DNA of 64,000 bases from Thiofaba sp039822285 (GTDB lineage: Bacteria; Pseudomonadota; Gammaproteobacteria; Halothiobacillales; Halothiobacillaceae). This document shows, piece after piece, positions 22,261-30,654 of the stretch. The stretch spans positions 372,001 through 436,000 of the forward strand of contig NZ_JBAJEY010000002.1 in NCBI RefSeq assembly GCF_039822285.1. The letters are read 5' to 3'. Positions within the stretch are counted from its first letter, which is position 1. Each line of letters starts with the position of its first letter. A program made the position numbers and the translations under genes. A model generated the notes under the pieces. That model was not told the DNA's origin. It searched no databases and worked only from the letters and a program-made list of their open reading frames with translations.

Positions 22261-25200
22261 ATGTTCAACAAGGTTTTGATCGCCAACCGGGGCGAGATCG
22301 CCTGCCGGGTGATCCGTACCCTCAAGACGATGGGCATCGCCTCGGTGGCGGTGTATTCGGAGGCCGATGCCGGCGCGCTGCATGTCGATCTGGCCGATGA
22401 GGCGGTGTGCATCGGCCCCGCGCCGGCAGCCGAGAGCTACCTGCGCGCCGAGCGTATCCTGGAGGTGGCGCGCCAGACCGGCGCGCAGGCCATCCACCCC
22501 GGCTACGGTTTTTTGTCGGAAAACCCGGAGTTCGCCGAGGCCTGCGCCGCCGCCGGGATCGTCTTCATCGGCCCCAGCCCCGCGCAGATGCGCGCCTTCG
22601 GCCTCAAGCACACCGCGCGCGAGCTGGCGCTGGCCAACCAGGTGCCGCTCCTGCCGGGCTCCGGCCTGCTGCGCGATGCCGGACACGCGCAGGCCGAGGC
22701 CGCCCGCATCGGTTACCCTGTCATGCTCAAGAGCACCGCCGGCGGCGGCGGGATCGGCATGCGCCTGTGCTGGAGCGCGGACGAGCTGGCTGAGGCCTTC
22801 CAGTCGGTCGAGCGGCTGGCGCGCGCCAACTTCAAGGAGAGTGGCATCTACCTCGAAAAGTACGTCGAGCACGCGCGCCACATCGAGGTGCAGCTGTTCG
22901 GCGACGGCCAGGGGCGGGTGGTCGCGCTCGGCGAGCGCGACTGCTCGGTCCAGCGCCGCAACCAGAAAGTGATCGAAGAGACCCCCGCACCGGGCCTGAC
23001 CGATGCGCAGCGGGCGCGTCTGCTCGCCACCGCCGTGCGCCTGGGCGAGGCGGTCGGTTACACCTCGGCGGGCACGGTCGAGTTCGTCTACGACACCCAG
23101 AGCGGCGAGTTCTACTTCCTGGAGGTGAACACCCGCCTGCAGGTCGAGCATGGCGTGACCGAGGCGGTCACTGGGGTGGACCTCGTCGAATGGATGATCC
23201 GCGTCGCGGCGGGCGACAGTCCGCTGAAGGCGGGGGTACCCAAGCCGCGTGGCGCCTCGATCCAGGTGCGCCTGTATGCGGAGGACCCGGCCAAGAACTT
23301 CCAGCCCTCCGCCGGGTTGCTGACCGCTGCCGACTTCCCCCCCGACGTTCGGGTGGATACCTGGGTCGAACGCGGCAGCGAGGTGCCCGCCTTCTACGAT
23401 CCGCTGGTCGCCAAGGTGATCGTCAAGGGGGAGGACCGGCAGGACGCCATCGCCCGTCTGCAGGCGGCGCTGAAGGCCACGCACGTGGCGGGCATCGAGA
23501 CCAATCTCGATTACCTGCGCCAGATCGTGCGTGATGCCGTGTTCAGCGAAGGCCGCCAGACCACGCGCTACCTGAACGGCTTCCACTACCGTCCAAGCAC
23601 CATCGACGTGCTGGAGCCGGGCGTGCAGTCCAGCATCCAGGACTGGCCGGGGAGGCTGGGCTACTGGGACATCGGCGTGCCGCCCTCGGGGCCGATGGAT
23701 GCGCTGTCACTGCGCCTGGGCAACCGCCTGGTCGGCAACGCGGAGGGCATGGCCGCGCTCGAGCTGACCATGGCCGGGCCGACGCTGCGTTTCAACACCG
23801 AGGCCATCATCGCCCTCACCGGGGCGGTCATGCCCGCCACCCTGGATGGAGAGCCCCTGGAGCCCTGGACCGCCCAGCGCATCCCAGCCGGGGCTGTGCT
23901 GCGCCTGGGCGCGATCAAGGAGGGGGGCGCCCGTGCCTACCTGTGCGTGCAGGGCGGTTTCGACGTGCCGGACTACCTGGGCAGCCACTCCACCTTCACC
24001 CTCGGCCAGTTCGGCGGCCATGCCGGACGGACCTTGCGCGTGGGCGACGTGCTGCACATCCGCCCACCCAGGGACGCGTCGGTCTGTGGGCGGGCGCTGG
24101 CCAAGGCCCTGCGGCCGGTATTCGGCAAGCACTGGGACATTGGCGTGCTGTACGGCCCGCACGGCGCGCCGGACTTCTTTACCGACGGGGATATCGCCAC
24201 CTTCTTCGCCACCGACTGGGAGGTGCATTACAACTCCAGCCGCACCGGCGTGCGCCTGATCGGGCCGAAGCCCGAGTGGGCGCGGACGGATGGCGGGGAG
24301 GCCGGTCTGCACCCCTCCAACATTCACGACAATGCCTACGCCATCGGGGCCATCGACTTCACCGGCGACATGCCGGTCATCCTCGGGCCGGATGGTCCCA
24401 GCCTGGGCGGCTTCGTCTGTCCGGCGGTGGTGGTGCAGGCCGAGCTGTGGAAACTCGGCCAGCTGCGTCCGGGCGATACGGTGCGCTTCCATCGCCTGAC
24501 CCAGGCCGAGGCCGCCCGGCGTGCCCGGGCTCTGGATGCGGCCATCGCCGGTCTGGATGCGCCGCTCATGGCGCCCGTCGCCGACAACCCCACGGGGGAT
24601 GCGCTGGAGGCCGTGGTGCACCGCTTGCCTGGCGGTCCTGGGCGGGTGGAGGTGGTGTACCGCCGTGCAGGCGATGCCTATCTGCTGGTCGAATACGGTG
24701 AGCTCAAGCTCGACCTCGCCCTGCGGATGCGCGCCCATGCCCTGATGGAATGGGTGCAGGCCCGGCGTGCCACCCTGTTCGCGGGCGCGATCATCGACCT
24801 CACCCCGGGCATCCGCTCCCTCCAGATCCACTACGATCCGCGCGCCCTGCCGCTCGACGCGCTGCTCGCCGCCCTGCTGCGTGCCGAGGAGGCGTTGCCG
24901 GAGATTGGCGACCTGGTCGTGCCTTCGCGCATCGTCCACCTGCCCCTGGCCTGGGACGACAGCCAGACCCGTCTTGCGATCGAGAAATACATGCAGTCGG
25001 TGCGCCCGGACGCCCCCTGGTGCCCGAGCAACATCGAGTTCATCCGCCGCATCAACGGCCTCGACACGATCGACGAGGTCATGCGGGTGGTGTTCGAGGC
25101 CAGCTACATGGTGCTGGGCCTGGGCGATGTCTATCTGGGCGCGCCGGTTGCCACCCCGGTCGATCCGCGTCACCGCCTGGTGACCACCAAGTACAACCCG

Positions 25201-25884
25201 GCCCGCACCTGGACGCCGGAAAACGCGGTCGGCATCGGCGGCGCCTACCTCTGCGTGTACGGCATGGAGGGCCCGGGCGGCTACCAGTTCGTCGGCCGCA
25301 CGGTGCAGATGTGGAACCGCTACAAGCAGACCGCCGACTTCCGGGAGGGCAAGCCCTGGCTGCTGCGCTTCTTCGACCAGATCCGCTTTTACCCGGTGAC
25401 GGAAGACGAGCTGCTGAAGATGCGCGAGGACTTCCCGCGCGGTCGCTTCAGGCTGCGGATCGAGGAGACGAGCTTCAGCCTGCGCGACTACCAGGCCTTC
25501 CTGACCACCCACGCGGACAGCATCGCGGCCTTCAAGCAGCGTCAGCAGGCCGCCTTCGAGGCCGAGCGGGAGCGCTGGAAGGCCCTCGGGCAGGCCGAAT
25601 ACGCGAGCGACGCCATGGTGGCGGGCGCGGCGGCGGACAGCGAACTGGACCTGCCGGAGCACAGCCGCGCGGTGGGCTCGCCGGTGTCCGGCAACGTGTG
25701 GAAGGTGCAGGTCGCGGAGGGCGACAGGGTCAGGGCGGGCGATGTGCTGGTGGTGGTCGAGTCGATGAAGATGGAGATCGCCATCGAGGCCCCCTGCGAT
25801 GGCCAGGTGTTCAGGCTGTTCTGCCGCGAGGCCACCCCGGTCACCGCCGGGCAGGACCTGCTGATCCTGCTGGAGGAGGTGTGA
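22261..25884 (+). CDS. Biotin-dependent guanidine (urea-type) carboxylase
   Basis: A 1207-residue multidomain enzyme that carboxylates guanidine or urea using ATP, bicarbonate and biotin. Domains in order: biotin carboxylase (about 1-450, ATP-grasp loop KSTAGGGGIGM and NTRLQVEHGVTEAV), carboxyltransferase parts of the AHS2 and AHS1 type (about 460-1060, with GPDGPSLGGFVC) and a biotinyl domain with VESMKMEIAIEA near the end. The riboswitch and DUF1989 neighbours favour guanidine as substrate. The gene ends 1 base before atzF. Confidence 0.93.
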   Translation: MFNKVLIANRGEIACRVIRTLKTMGIASVAVYSEADAGALHVDLADEAVCIGPAPAAESYLRAERILEVARQTGAQAIHPGYGFLSENPEFAEACAAAGIVFIGPSPAQMRAFGLKHTARELALANQVPLLPGSGLLRDAGHAQAEAARIGYPVMLKSTAGGGGIGMRLCWSADELAEAFQSVERLARANFKESGIYLEKYVEHARHIEVQLFGDGQGRVVALGERDCSVQRRNQKVIEETPAPGLTDAQRARLLATAVRLGEAVGYTSAGTVEFVYDTQSGEFYFLEVNTRLQVEHGVTEAVTGVDLVEWMIRVAAGDSPLKAGVPKPRGASIQVRLYAEDPAKNFQPSAGLLTAADFPPDVRVDTWVERGSEVPAFYDPLVAKVIVKGEDRQDAIARLQAALKATHVAGIETNLDYLRQIVRDAVFSEGRQTTRYLNGFHYRPSTIDVLEPGVQSSIQDWPGRLGYWDIGVPPSGPMDALSLRLGNRLVGNAEGMAALELTMAGPTLRFNTEAIIALTGAVMPATLDGEPLEPWTAQRIPAGAVLRLGAIKEGGARAYLCVQGGFDVPDYLGSHSTFTLGQFGGHAGRTLRVGDVLHIRPPRDASVCGRALAKALRPVFGKHWDIGVLYGPHGAPDFFTDGDIATFFATDWEVHYNSSRTGVRLIGPKPEWARTDGGEAGLHPSNIHDNAYAIGAIDFTGDMPVILGPDGPSLGGFVCPAVVVQAELWKLGQLRPGDTVRFHRLTQAEAARRARALDAAIAGLDAPLMAPVADNPTGDALEAVVHRLPGGPGRVEVVYRRAGDAYLLVEYGELKLDLALRMRAHALMEWVQARRATLFAGAIIDLTPGIRSLQIHYDPRALPLDALLAALLRAEEALPEIGDLVVPSRIVHLPLAWDDSQTRLAIEKYMQSVRPDAPWCPSNIEFIRRINGLDTIDEVMRVVFEASYMVLGLGDVYLGAPVATPVDPRHRLVTTKYNPARTWTPENAVGIGGAYLCVYGMEGPGGYQFVGRTVQMWNRYKQTADFREGKPWLLRFFDQIRFYPVTEDELLKMREDFPRGRFRLRIEETSFSLRDYQAFLTTHADSIAAFKQRQQAAFEAERERWKALGQAEYASDAMVAGAAADSELDLPEHSRAVGSPVSGNVWKVQVAEGDRVRAGDVLVVVESMKMEIAIEAPCDGQVFRLFCREATPVTAGQDLLILLEEV

Positions 25885-25885
25885 C

Positions 25886-27673
25886 ATGGCGCGCAGCCTC
25901 GACATCACCAGCCTGCGCCGGGCCTATCTGGCCGGCGAGCTCACACCCGTCACCCTGCTGGAGGAGGTGCTCGCCCGCCTTGAGGGCGAGGATACCCACC
26001 ACATCTGGATCGAGCGCCTGCCGCGCGAGACAGTACTGGCTTACGCCCGGGCACTGGAGGACCGGGACCCGGCCGGGCTTCCCCTGTACGGCATCCCGTT
26101 CGCCATCAAGGACAATATCGACCTCGCCGGGGTGCCGACCACCGCGGCCTGCCCGGCCTTTGCCTACCGGCCGGAACAGTCGGCGCACGTGGTGCAGCGC
26201 CTGATCGACGCGGGGGCCATCCCGCTCGGCAAGACCAACCTCGACCAGTTCGCCACGGGCCTCAATGGCACGCGCTCGCCCTATGGCGCCTGCCGCAATG
26301 CCTTCGACCCGGACTACATCGCCGGGGGCTCCAGCTCCGGTTCGGCGGTGGCGGTGGCACTCGGCCAGGTCAGCTTTGCGCTCGGCACCGACACCGCGGG
26401 CTCCGGACGGGTGCCCGCTGCCTTCAACAACCTCGTCGGCCTCAAGCCGACGCGTGGTCTGCTCTCCACGCGCGGCGTGGTCCCCGCCTGTCGCACCCTG
26501 GACTGCGTCTCCATCTTCGCCCTCCACGCCGCCGATGCCGAGGCCGTCTTGGCCGTGGCGGCGGACTACGACCCGCGCGATGCGCAGGCCCGTGCGGGTC
26601 GCCCGGAGGCCCCCTTCCCACCCCGCTTCCGCTTTGGCGTGCCGCGCGCGGACCAGAAGGCCTTCTTCGGGGATGATGCCGGGGCGGAGCTGTTCGCCGA
26701 GTCCATCGAGCGTCTGGAAAGCTTGGGCGGCCGTGCGATGACCATCGACTTCGCGCCGTTCCTCGAGGCCGCGCGCCTGCTCTACGAGGGGCCGTGGGTG
26801 GCCGAACGCTATGCCGCCATCCGTGACTTTTTCGACACCCGCGCGGAGGACGTGCTGCCGGTGATCCGCACCATCATCGGCCAGGGGCGCGATTTCGATG
26901 CGGCGCAGACCTTCAACGGCTTCTACCGCCTGGCCGAACTGCGCCGCGCGGCGGAGGCGGTCATGGCCTCGGTGGACCTGGTGCTGACCCCCACCGCCGG
27001 ACGCATCTACACCATCGAGGCGCTGCAGGCCGAGCCGATCCGGCGCAACAGCGAGCTCGGCTATTACACCAACTTCATGAACCTGCTGGACTTTGCTGCC
27101 GTGGCGGTGCCAGCCGGGTTCACCCCCGCCGGATTGCCCTTCGGCATCACCCTGTTCGCGCCGGCCTTCCGTGACCGCGCCCTGCTTGCGCTTGCAGCGC
27201 GTTTCCACACCGCCCTCGGTGGCACGATGGGGGCGACGGGGTTGCCGCTGCCCGCGGTGGACGTCCCGGAACCGCGCGAGGGGATCATCGAGGTGGCGGT
27301 GGCCGGGGCCCATCTGGAAGGGCTGCCCCTGAATGGGCAGCTCACCCAGCGCGGGGCCTGGCTGGTCGAGCGCACCCGTACCTCGCCCGATTACCGCTGC
27401 TACGCGCTGGCCGGCGGACCGCCGTTCCGGCCGGGGCTGATCCGGGTCGAGGAGGGGGGCGCGGCGATCGAGGTGGAGGTCTGGGCGGTGCCCGCCGAGC
27501 ATTTCGGCAGCTTCGTGGCGGGGATCCCGGCGCCGCTCGGCATCGGCCGGGTGACCCTCGAAGGCGGGCGGGAGGTGAGTGGCTTCATCTGCGAACCACG
27601 CGGCATCGAAGGGGCGGAGGACATCACCGCCTTCGGTGGCTGGCGCGCCTATCTGGCCGCCAAGGGAGATTAG
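25886..27673 (+). CDS. atzF: Allophanate hydrolase
   Basis: Amidase-signature enzyme of 595 residues that splits allophanate and, with spontaneous decarboxylation, yields ammonia and CO2. The Ser-cisSer-Lys triad is visible: lysine in GIPFAIKDNID near residue 75 and the serines in the GGSSSGSAVAVAL region near 150-160. Residues after about 465 form the C-terminal domain needed for decarboxylation. ATG 25886 is 1 base after the carboxylase stop. It ends in a 4-base convergent overlap with a HAD gene. Confidence 0.95.
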   Translation: MARSLDITSLRRAYLAGELTPVTLLEEVLARLEGEDTHHIWIERLPRETVLAYARALEDRDPAGLPLYGIPFAIKDNIDLAGVPTTAACPAFAYRPEQSAHVVQRLIDAGAIPLGKTNLDQFATGLNGTRSPYGACRNAFDPDYIAGGSSSGSAVAVALGQVSFALGTDTAGSGRVPAAFNNLVGLKPTRGLLSTRGVVPACRTLDCVSIFALHAADAEAVLAVAADYDPRDAQARAGRPEAPFPPRFRFGVPRADQKAFFGDDAGAELFAESIERLESLGGRAMTIDFAPFLEAARLLYEGPWVAERYAAIRDFFDTRAEDVLPVIRTIIGQGRDFDAAQTFNGFYRLAELRRAAEAVMASVDLVLTPTAGRIYTIEALQAEPIRRNSELGYYTNFMNLLDFAAVAVPAGFTPAGLPFGITLFAPAFRDRALLALAARFHTALGGTMGATGLPLPAVDVPEPREGIIEVAVAGAHLEGLPLNGQLTQRGAWLVERTRTSPDYRCYALAGGPPFRPGLIRVEEGGAAIEVEVWAVPAEHFGSFVAGIPAPLGIGRVTLEGGREVSGFICEPRGIEGAEDITAFGGWRAYLAAKGD

Positions 27674-28137
27674 TCCCTCAGTACGGCCACCATCCGCCCG
27701 GGCACGAGCAGGGCATCCAGGGCATCGAGGATGGAAGGGAAGATGGCGCGCGCGGCCATGAGCGTCGCGCCCGCCGCGCCCTCGTTCATCAGCACGGCCA
27801 GGCCCAGGTTGGCCTTTTCCAGCATCAGCCGGTCGTTCCAGCCATTGCCGATGGCGCATACCCCGCCGTCAAGGCCGGCGACGTAATCCCGCTTGGCGAT
27901 GGACTGCCCGGTGGCGGGCAGCACGTGCAGGTTCACCGGCAGCCCTTCCAGGGCGACACGGGCGGTGCCAAAGGTGTCCCCGGTCACGCAGTGCAGGGTC
28001 AGCACCGCGCTCAAGGCATGCAGGCGCTCGGCCGCCCCGGCCACCACCGCCCCGCGCAGGGCGAGGGTGCCGTTGAAGTCGAGCACCAGGTGCTGGAGTT
28101 CGAGGGGCGGTTGGCCGGGCAGGTCAATGCGGAGCAT
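27670..28137 (-). CDS. HAD-superfamily hydrolase, soluble P-type-ATPase-like
   Basis: A 155-residue protein with a minimal HAD core. Motif I is DFNGTL (nucleophile Asp20, with Asn where most phosphatases have Asp), motif II is VTGDTFGTA near 52, and motif IV is IGNGWNDRLML near 97. It has no membrane helices. The arrangement resembles the COG4087 group, soluble relatives of P-type ATPase phosphorylation domains, whose substrate is unknown. It converges on atzF with a 4-base overlap, so read-through from either side may matter. Confidence 0.82.
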   Translation of the reverse strand: MLRIDLPGQPPLELQHLVLDFNGTLALRGAVVAGAAERLHALSAVLTLHCVTGDTFGTARVALEGLPVNLHVLPATGQSIAKRDYVAGLDGGVCAIGNGWNDRLMLEKANLGLAVLMNEGAAGATLMAARAIFPSILDALDALLVPGRMVAVLRD

Positions 28138-28186
28138 GGTGGGGTAGGGGCCCTTAACGCGTGGCGGAATGATTCAGAAAAGGGCA

Positions 28187-28229
28187 CGTTCCCTCCCCCC
28201 TGGCGGGGGAGGGTTAGGGAGAGGGGGGC
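28187..28229. repeat. Short GC-rich palindromic repeat
   Basis: CCTCCCCCC and GGGGGAGGG arms around TGGC, followed by a TTAGGGAGAGGGG tail. It is an inverted neighbour of the 109-bp copy that starts at 28240. Together they occupy most of the intergenic space between the HAD gene and the DUF2202 gene. Confidence 0.75.
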
Positions 28230-28239
28230 AACGTCTGAT

Positions 28240-28348
28240 CACCCTCTCCCCCAGCCCTTGGTCCCTCCTCTCCGGCCCTTCCGTCATCCTTGCCGGAAGC
28301 CCCTGCGGGGTGCGGCCGTCGAGAGCCCCCTCGAGGGGGAGGGGGGCA
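28240..28348. repeat. 109-bp GC-rich repeat, long form, copy A
   Basis: Intergenic. It begins CACCCTCTCCCCCAGCCC and ends GGGGGAGGGGGGCA, with a central TGCCGGAAGCCCC and GGCCGTCGAGAG. Copy B at 45324-45433, inside the GH94 gene, matches along the whole length with scattered substitutions. Confidence 0.9.
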
Positions 28349-28399
28349 GGATGTACCTGTGTTGGAAGGAGGGTGCCCCGCCCCCGGCCCGGCGTCAAG

Positions 28400-29158
28400 T
28401 CAGCGTCCGCCCCGGTAGCCTTGACCCGATCCGCCATTCGACGCGGTCTGCCCGCACTGTTCCATCGGGCTTTGGAGGATGGCATCCACCGTGGCCTGGT
28501 CGATCACCTGCGCGGTGTAGCTGCCGGTCTGCTTGATGATTTGTCCGGCAAACGAGCGCAGATGGTTGCGCGAACCGCACATCAGGTTGGCATAGACCGT
28601 GTCGGTGTAGGTCTGCTGACTGAGGGCGATAGAGTCCACCAGGTCCTGGATGTCCACCTCCTCGATCAGGGCGCCGACCTTGAGGGCCGCAAGCTCGCTC
28701 GCCTGCCCCTGGGTGGTCAGGGTGGTGTAGAGGCTGGCAAGCTCCGGGTTGACGAACACCCCGTGGGTCTCGGCGGCATCCACCGGGTCCGGCAGGCCGT
28801 AGCAGTCGAGCACGGCCTTCATGCTGTCCATGTGCTGCTGCTCGGAGGTGCGGATGTTGCTCATGATCGTGACCACCGGCACCTGGCCGGCACGGGCGAG
28901 CCAGTAGGCGGCGAGTTCGTCGTACACGTCACGGGCGAGCTTTTCCTCCTCGCGCATGAACAGGGCCTCGTCGATCTCGGCCTGGGAGAGTGGCGTCACC
29001 ACCTGCGGGCAGGCGGCGGCGGTGACCGTGGTGCTTGGTGGGCTGGAGGTGCTCGTGGTTCCTGCTGCGCTGGCGCCGCCGCAGGCGCTGAGGGTGGTGG
29101 CGCACAGCCCGGCCAGGGCCAAGGCGGACAGCGTGCGGGCAAAAGAAGGGGTATCCAT
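28400..29158 (-). CDS. DUF2202 lipoprotein (ferritin-like helical domain)
   Basis: A 252-residue exported lipoprotein: signal sequence with lipobox LSAC (cysteine 26), a Ser/Thr-rich linker to about residue 55, then the DUF2202 domain. The domain has paired metal-type motifs REEEKLARDVYDELAAYW near 72 and SEQQHMDSMKAVLD near 110, typical of ferritin-like four-helix bundles. The tail ends SGQGYRGGR, echoing the tails of the two genes upstream. Function is unknown in the family; iron or redox stress is a guess. Confidence 0.85.
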   Translation of the reverse strand: MDTPSFARTLSALALAGLCATTLSACGGASAAGTTSTSSPPSTTVTAAACPQVVTPLSQAEIDEALFMREEEKLARDVYDELAAYWLARAGQVPVVTIMSNIRTSEQQHMDSMKAVLDCYGLPDPVDAAETHGVFVNPELASLYTTLTTQGQASELAALKVGALIEEVDIQDLVDSIALSQQTYTDTVYANLMCGSRNHLRSFAGQIIKQTGSYTAQVIDQATVDAILQSPMEQCGQTASNGGSGQGYRGGR

Positions 29159-29197
29159 GGGGGTTCTCCTGGGTGAACGAAGGCGTAGGGCTGGCGA

Positions 29198-29497
29198 TCA
29201 ACGACCGCCGCGTCCACCGCCCATGCCGCCGCCCATACCGCCTGCCCCCCCACCCATACCGCCGCTCTGGCGGTGCTCGGCGCGGCGTGCCTCACGCTCC
29301 TCGCGCTGCGTTTCGCGCTGCTGGAGCATGTTCTGCTGCATGACGGGATCAGTCTGGCGGGCCTGGGTGGCCGCGTGTTCACGGATCTGTTGCTGCAGCC
29401 GATCCTGGTTCAGCACCGGCTCTTCGGCCTGAACGAAGGTGGCGCCGAACAGGGTGAGGGCGCAGGTCGAAGCGAGGAGAAGGTTTTTGCTGTGCAT
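29198..29497 (-). CDS. Small secreted protein with Gly/Met/Arg tail
   Basis: A 99-residue precursor. The signal peptide ends at VQAEE (about residue 24). A Gln/Arg/Glu-rich helical middle follows (25-76), then a tail of GGMGGG repeats ending GGGRGGR. The ATG at 29497 has a GAGGTG site. I recognise no named family. Neighbours on the same strand are another Gly-rich secreted protein (30 bases upstream) and the DUF2202 lipoprotein (39 bases downstream), making a three-gene operon divergent from a two-component system. Confidence 0.75.
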   Translation of the reverse strand: MHSKNLLLASTCALTLFGATFVQAEEPVLNQDRLQQQIREHAATQARQTDPVMQQNMLQQRETQREEREARRAEHRQSGGMGGGAGGMGGGMGGGRGGR

Positions 29498-29528
29498 GAT
29501 GGACACCTCATCGTGTGGAATGTACGGT

Positions 29529-29822
29529 TCATCGGCGGCCATGGCCGCCGCCCATGCCGCCCCCGCCGAAGCCGCGACCGGCCGGGCCGTAGTCGCTGCC
29601 GAAGCCCGCGCCGTAGCGCTGCTCGAAGCCGCGGCCATAGCCGCCGCGCCGGCCCTCGTCCGGGCCCGGCTCGGGGGACCGATCCCACCCCGGGGCGAGT
29701 CGGCGGGCGTCGTCCTCGACCAGCCCGGGGCGCGGCTCATCGCCTGGGGTCTCCAGGCGTCCCTCCTCGGCCAGCAGTGGGCCGGAGAACAGGGTGAGCA
29801 GGAGCAGGAGGGGCTTGGTCAT
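29529..29822 (-). CDS. Small secreted glycine-rich protein
   Basis: A 97-residue precursor, first gene of the three-gene operon. The signal peptide MTKPLLLLLTLFSGPLLAEE is followed by an acidic/proline stretch (about 20-50) and a Gly/Tyr/Arg/Phe-rich C-terminal half ending GGGHGRR. No family is recognised. ATG 29822 was chosen over an upstream in-frame start because it gives a clean signal peptide. It is transcribed away from the response regulator at 29935; the 112-base gap probably holds both promoters. Confidence 0.7.
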   Translation of the reverse strand: MTKPLLLLLTLFSGPLLAEEGRLETPGDEPRPGLVEDDARRLAPGWDRSPEPGPDEGRRGGYGRGFEQRYGAGFGSDYGPAGRGFGGGGMGGGHGRR

Positions 29823-29934
29823 CGGCGCGGCGTGGGTTCGGGGGTTGGCATGGGGCAAAGGATGCACGGGGTGTCTTGCGCCAGGATGGCTCCTGTGCAA
29901 CCGTGCGTTTCAGAATGTAACAGATGCGGGAAAG

Positions 29935-30654
29935 ATGATGCCCACGCTCTGGCTGGTGGATGACGATGCGGCCCTGCGCGACCTGCTGGTGCAGTATCTG
30001 CGCGAGCAGGGTTTTGCCGTCGTCGCCTTTGCCGATGGCCCGGCCCTGGACCGCGCCCTGCACGAGAACCCCCCGCCCGATCTGCTCCTGCTCGATGTCA
30101 TGCTGCCGGGGGAGGATGGGCTCTCCATCGCCCGCAGGCTTGGGGGGCTGGGCATCCCCATCATCATGCTCTCCGCGCGTGGCGAGGACATCGACCGCAT
30201 CGTGGGACTGGAGGTGGGGGCGGACGACTACCTGCCCAAGCCCTTCAACCCGCGTGAGCTTTTGGCGCGCATCCGCGCGGTGCTGCGCCGCCGCGAGCCC
30301 AACACCGTCAGCCACGCGGCGCCGGTGGCCCCTGCCCGGCTGTTGGAGCAGGGCCCCTTCCGCCTCGATCTCGACACCCATGCGGTGAGCGTGGCGGGGC
30401 GGCCCGTCGAGCTGACCGAGGGCGAATTCCAGCTGCTGCGGATCTTTCTCGAACAACCCCGCCGGCTGCTCTCGCGGGATGCCCTGCTCGAGCGGCTCAA
30501 GGGTTACGAGCGCAGTCCCTTCGACCGCAGCATTGATGTGCGGGTGGCGAGGCTGAGGCGCAAGATCGAGTCCGATCCTGCCCATCCCCGCCACCTGCTC
30601 ACCATCCGCGGCGAGGGCTACGTGTTCGTGCCGGAGGGGCGCGAGACCCCATGA
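29935..30654 (+). CDS. OmpR-family response regulator
   Basis: A 239-residue DNA-binding regulator. The receiver domain (1-120) has acidic residues in VDDDAA, the phosphorylated aspartate in LLLLDVMLPGEDG (near 54) and lysine in DDYLPKPFNP. A winged helix (about 145-235) ends with RGEGYVFVPEG. It overlaps the downstream kinase gene by 4 bases. Divergent position suggests it controls the secreted Gly/Arg-tail operon. Confidence 0.93.
   Translation: MMPTLWLVDDDAALRDLLVQYLREQGFAVVAFADGPALDRALHENPPPDLLLLDVMLPGEDGLSIARRLGGLGIPIIMLSARGEDIDRIVGLEVGADDYLPKPFNPRELLARIRAVLRRREPNTVSHAAPVAPARLLEQGPFRLDLDTHAVSVAGRPVELTEGEFQLLRIFLEQPRRLLSRDALLERLKGYERSPFDRSIDVRVARLRRKIESDPAHPRHLLTIRGEGYVFVPEGRETP

Noticed and set aside
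28187..28348. Possible CRISPR or tandem array of GC-rich repeats
   Set aside because: The units are palindromic, unevenly spaced, in both orientations and dispersed over the window. There are no regular spacers or cas genes.
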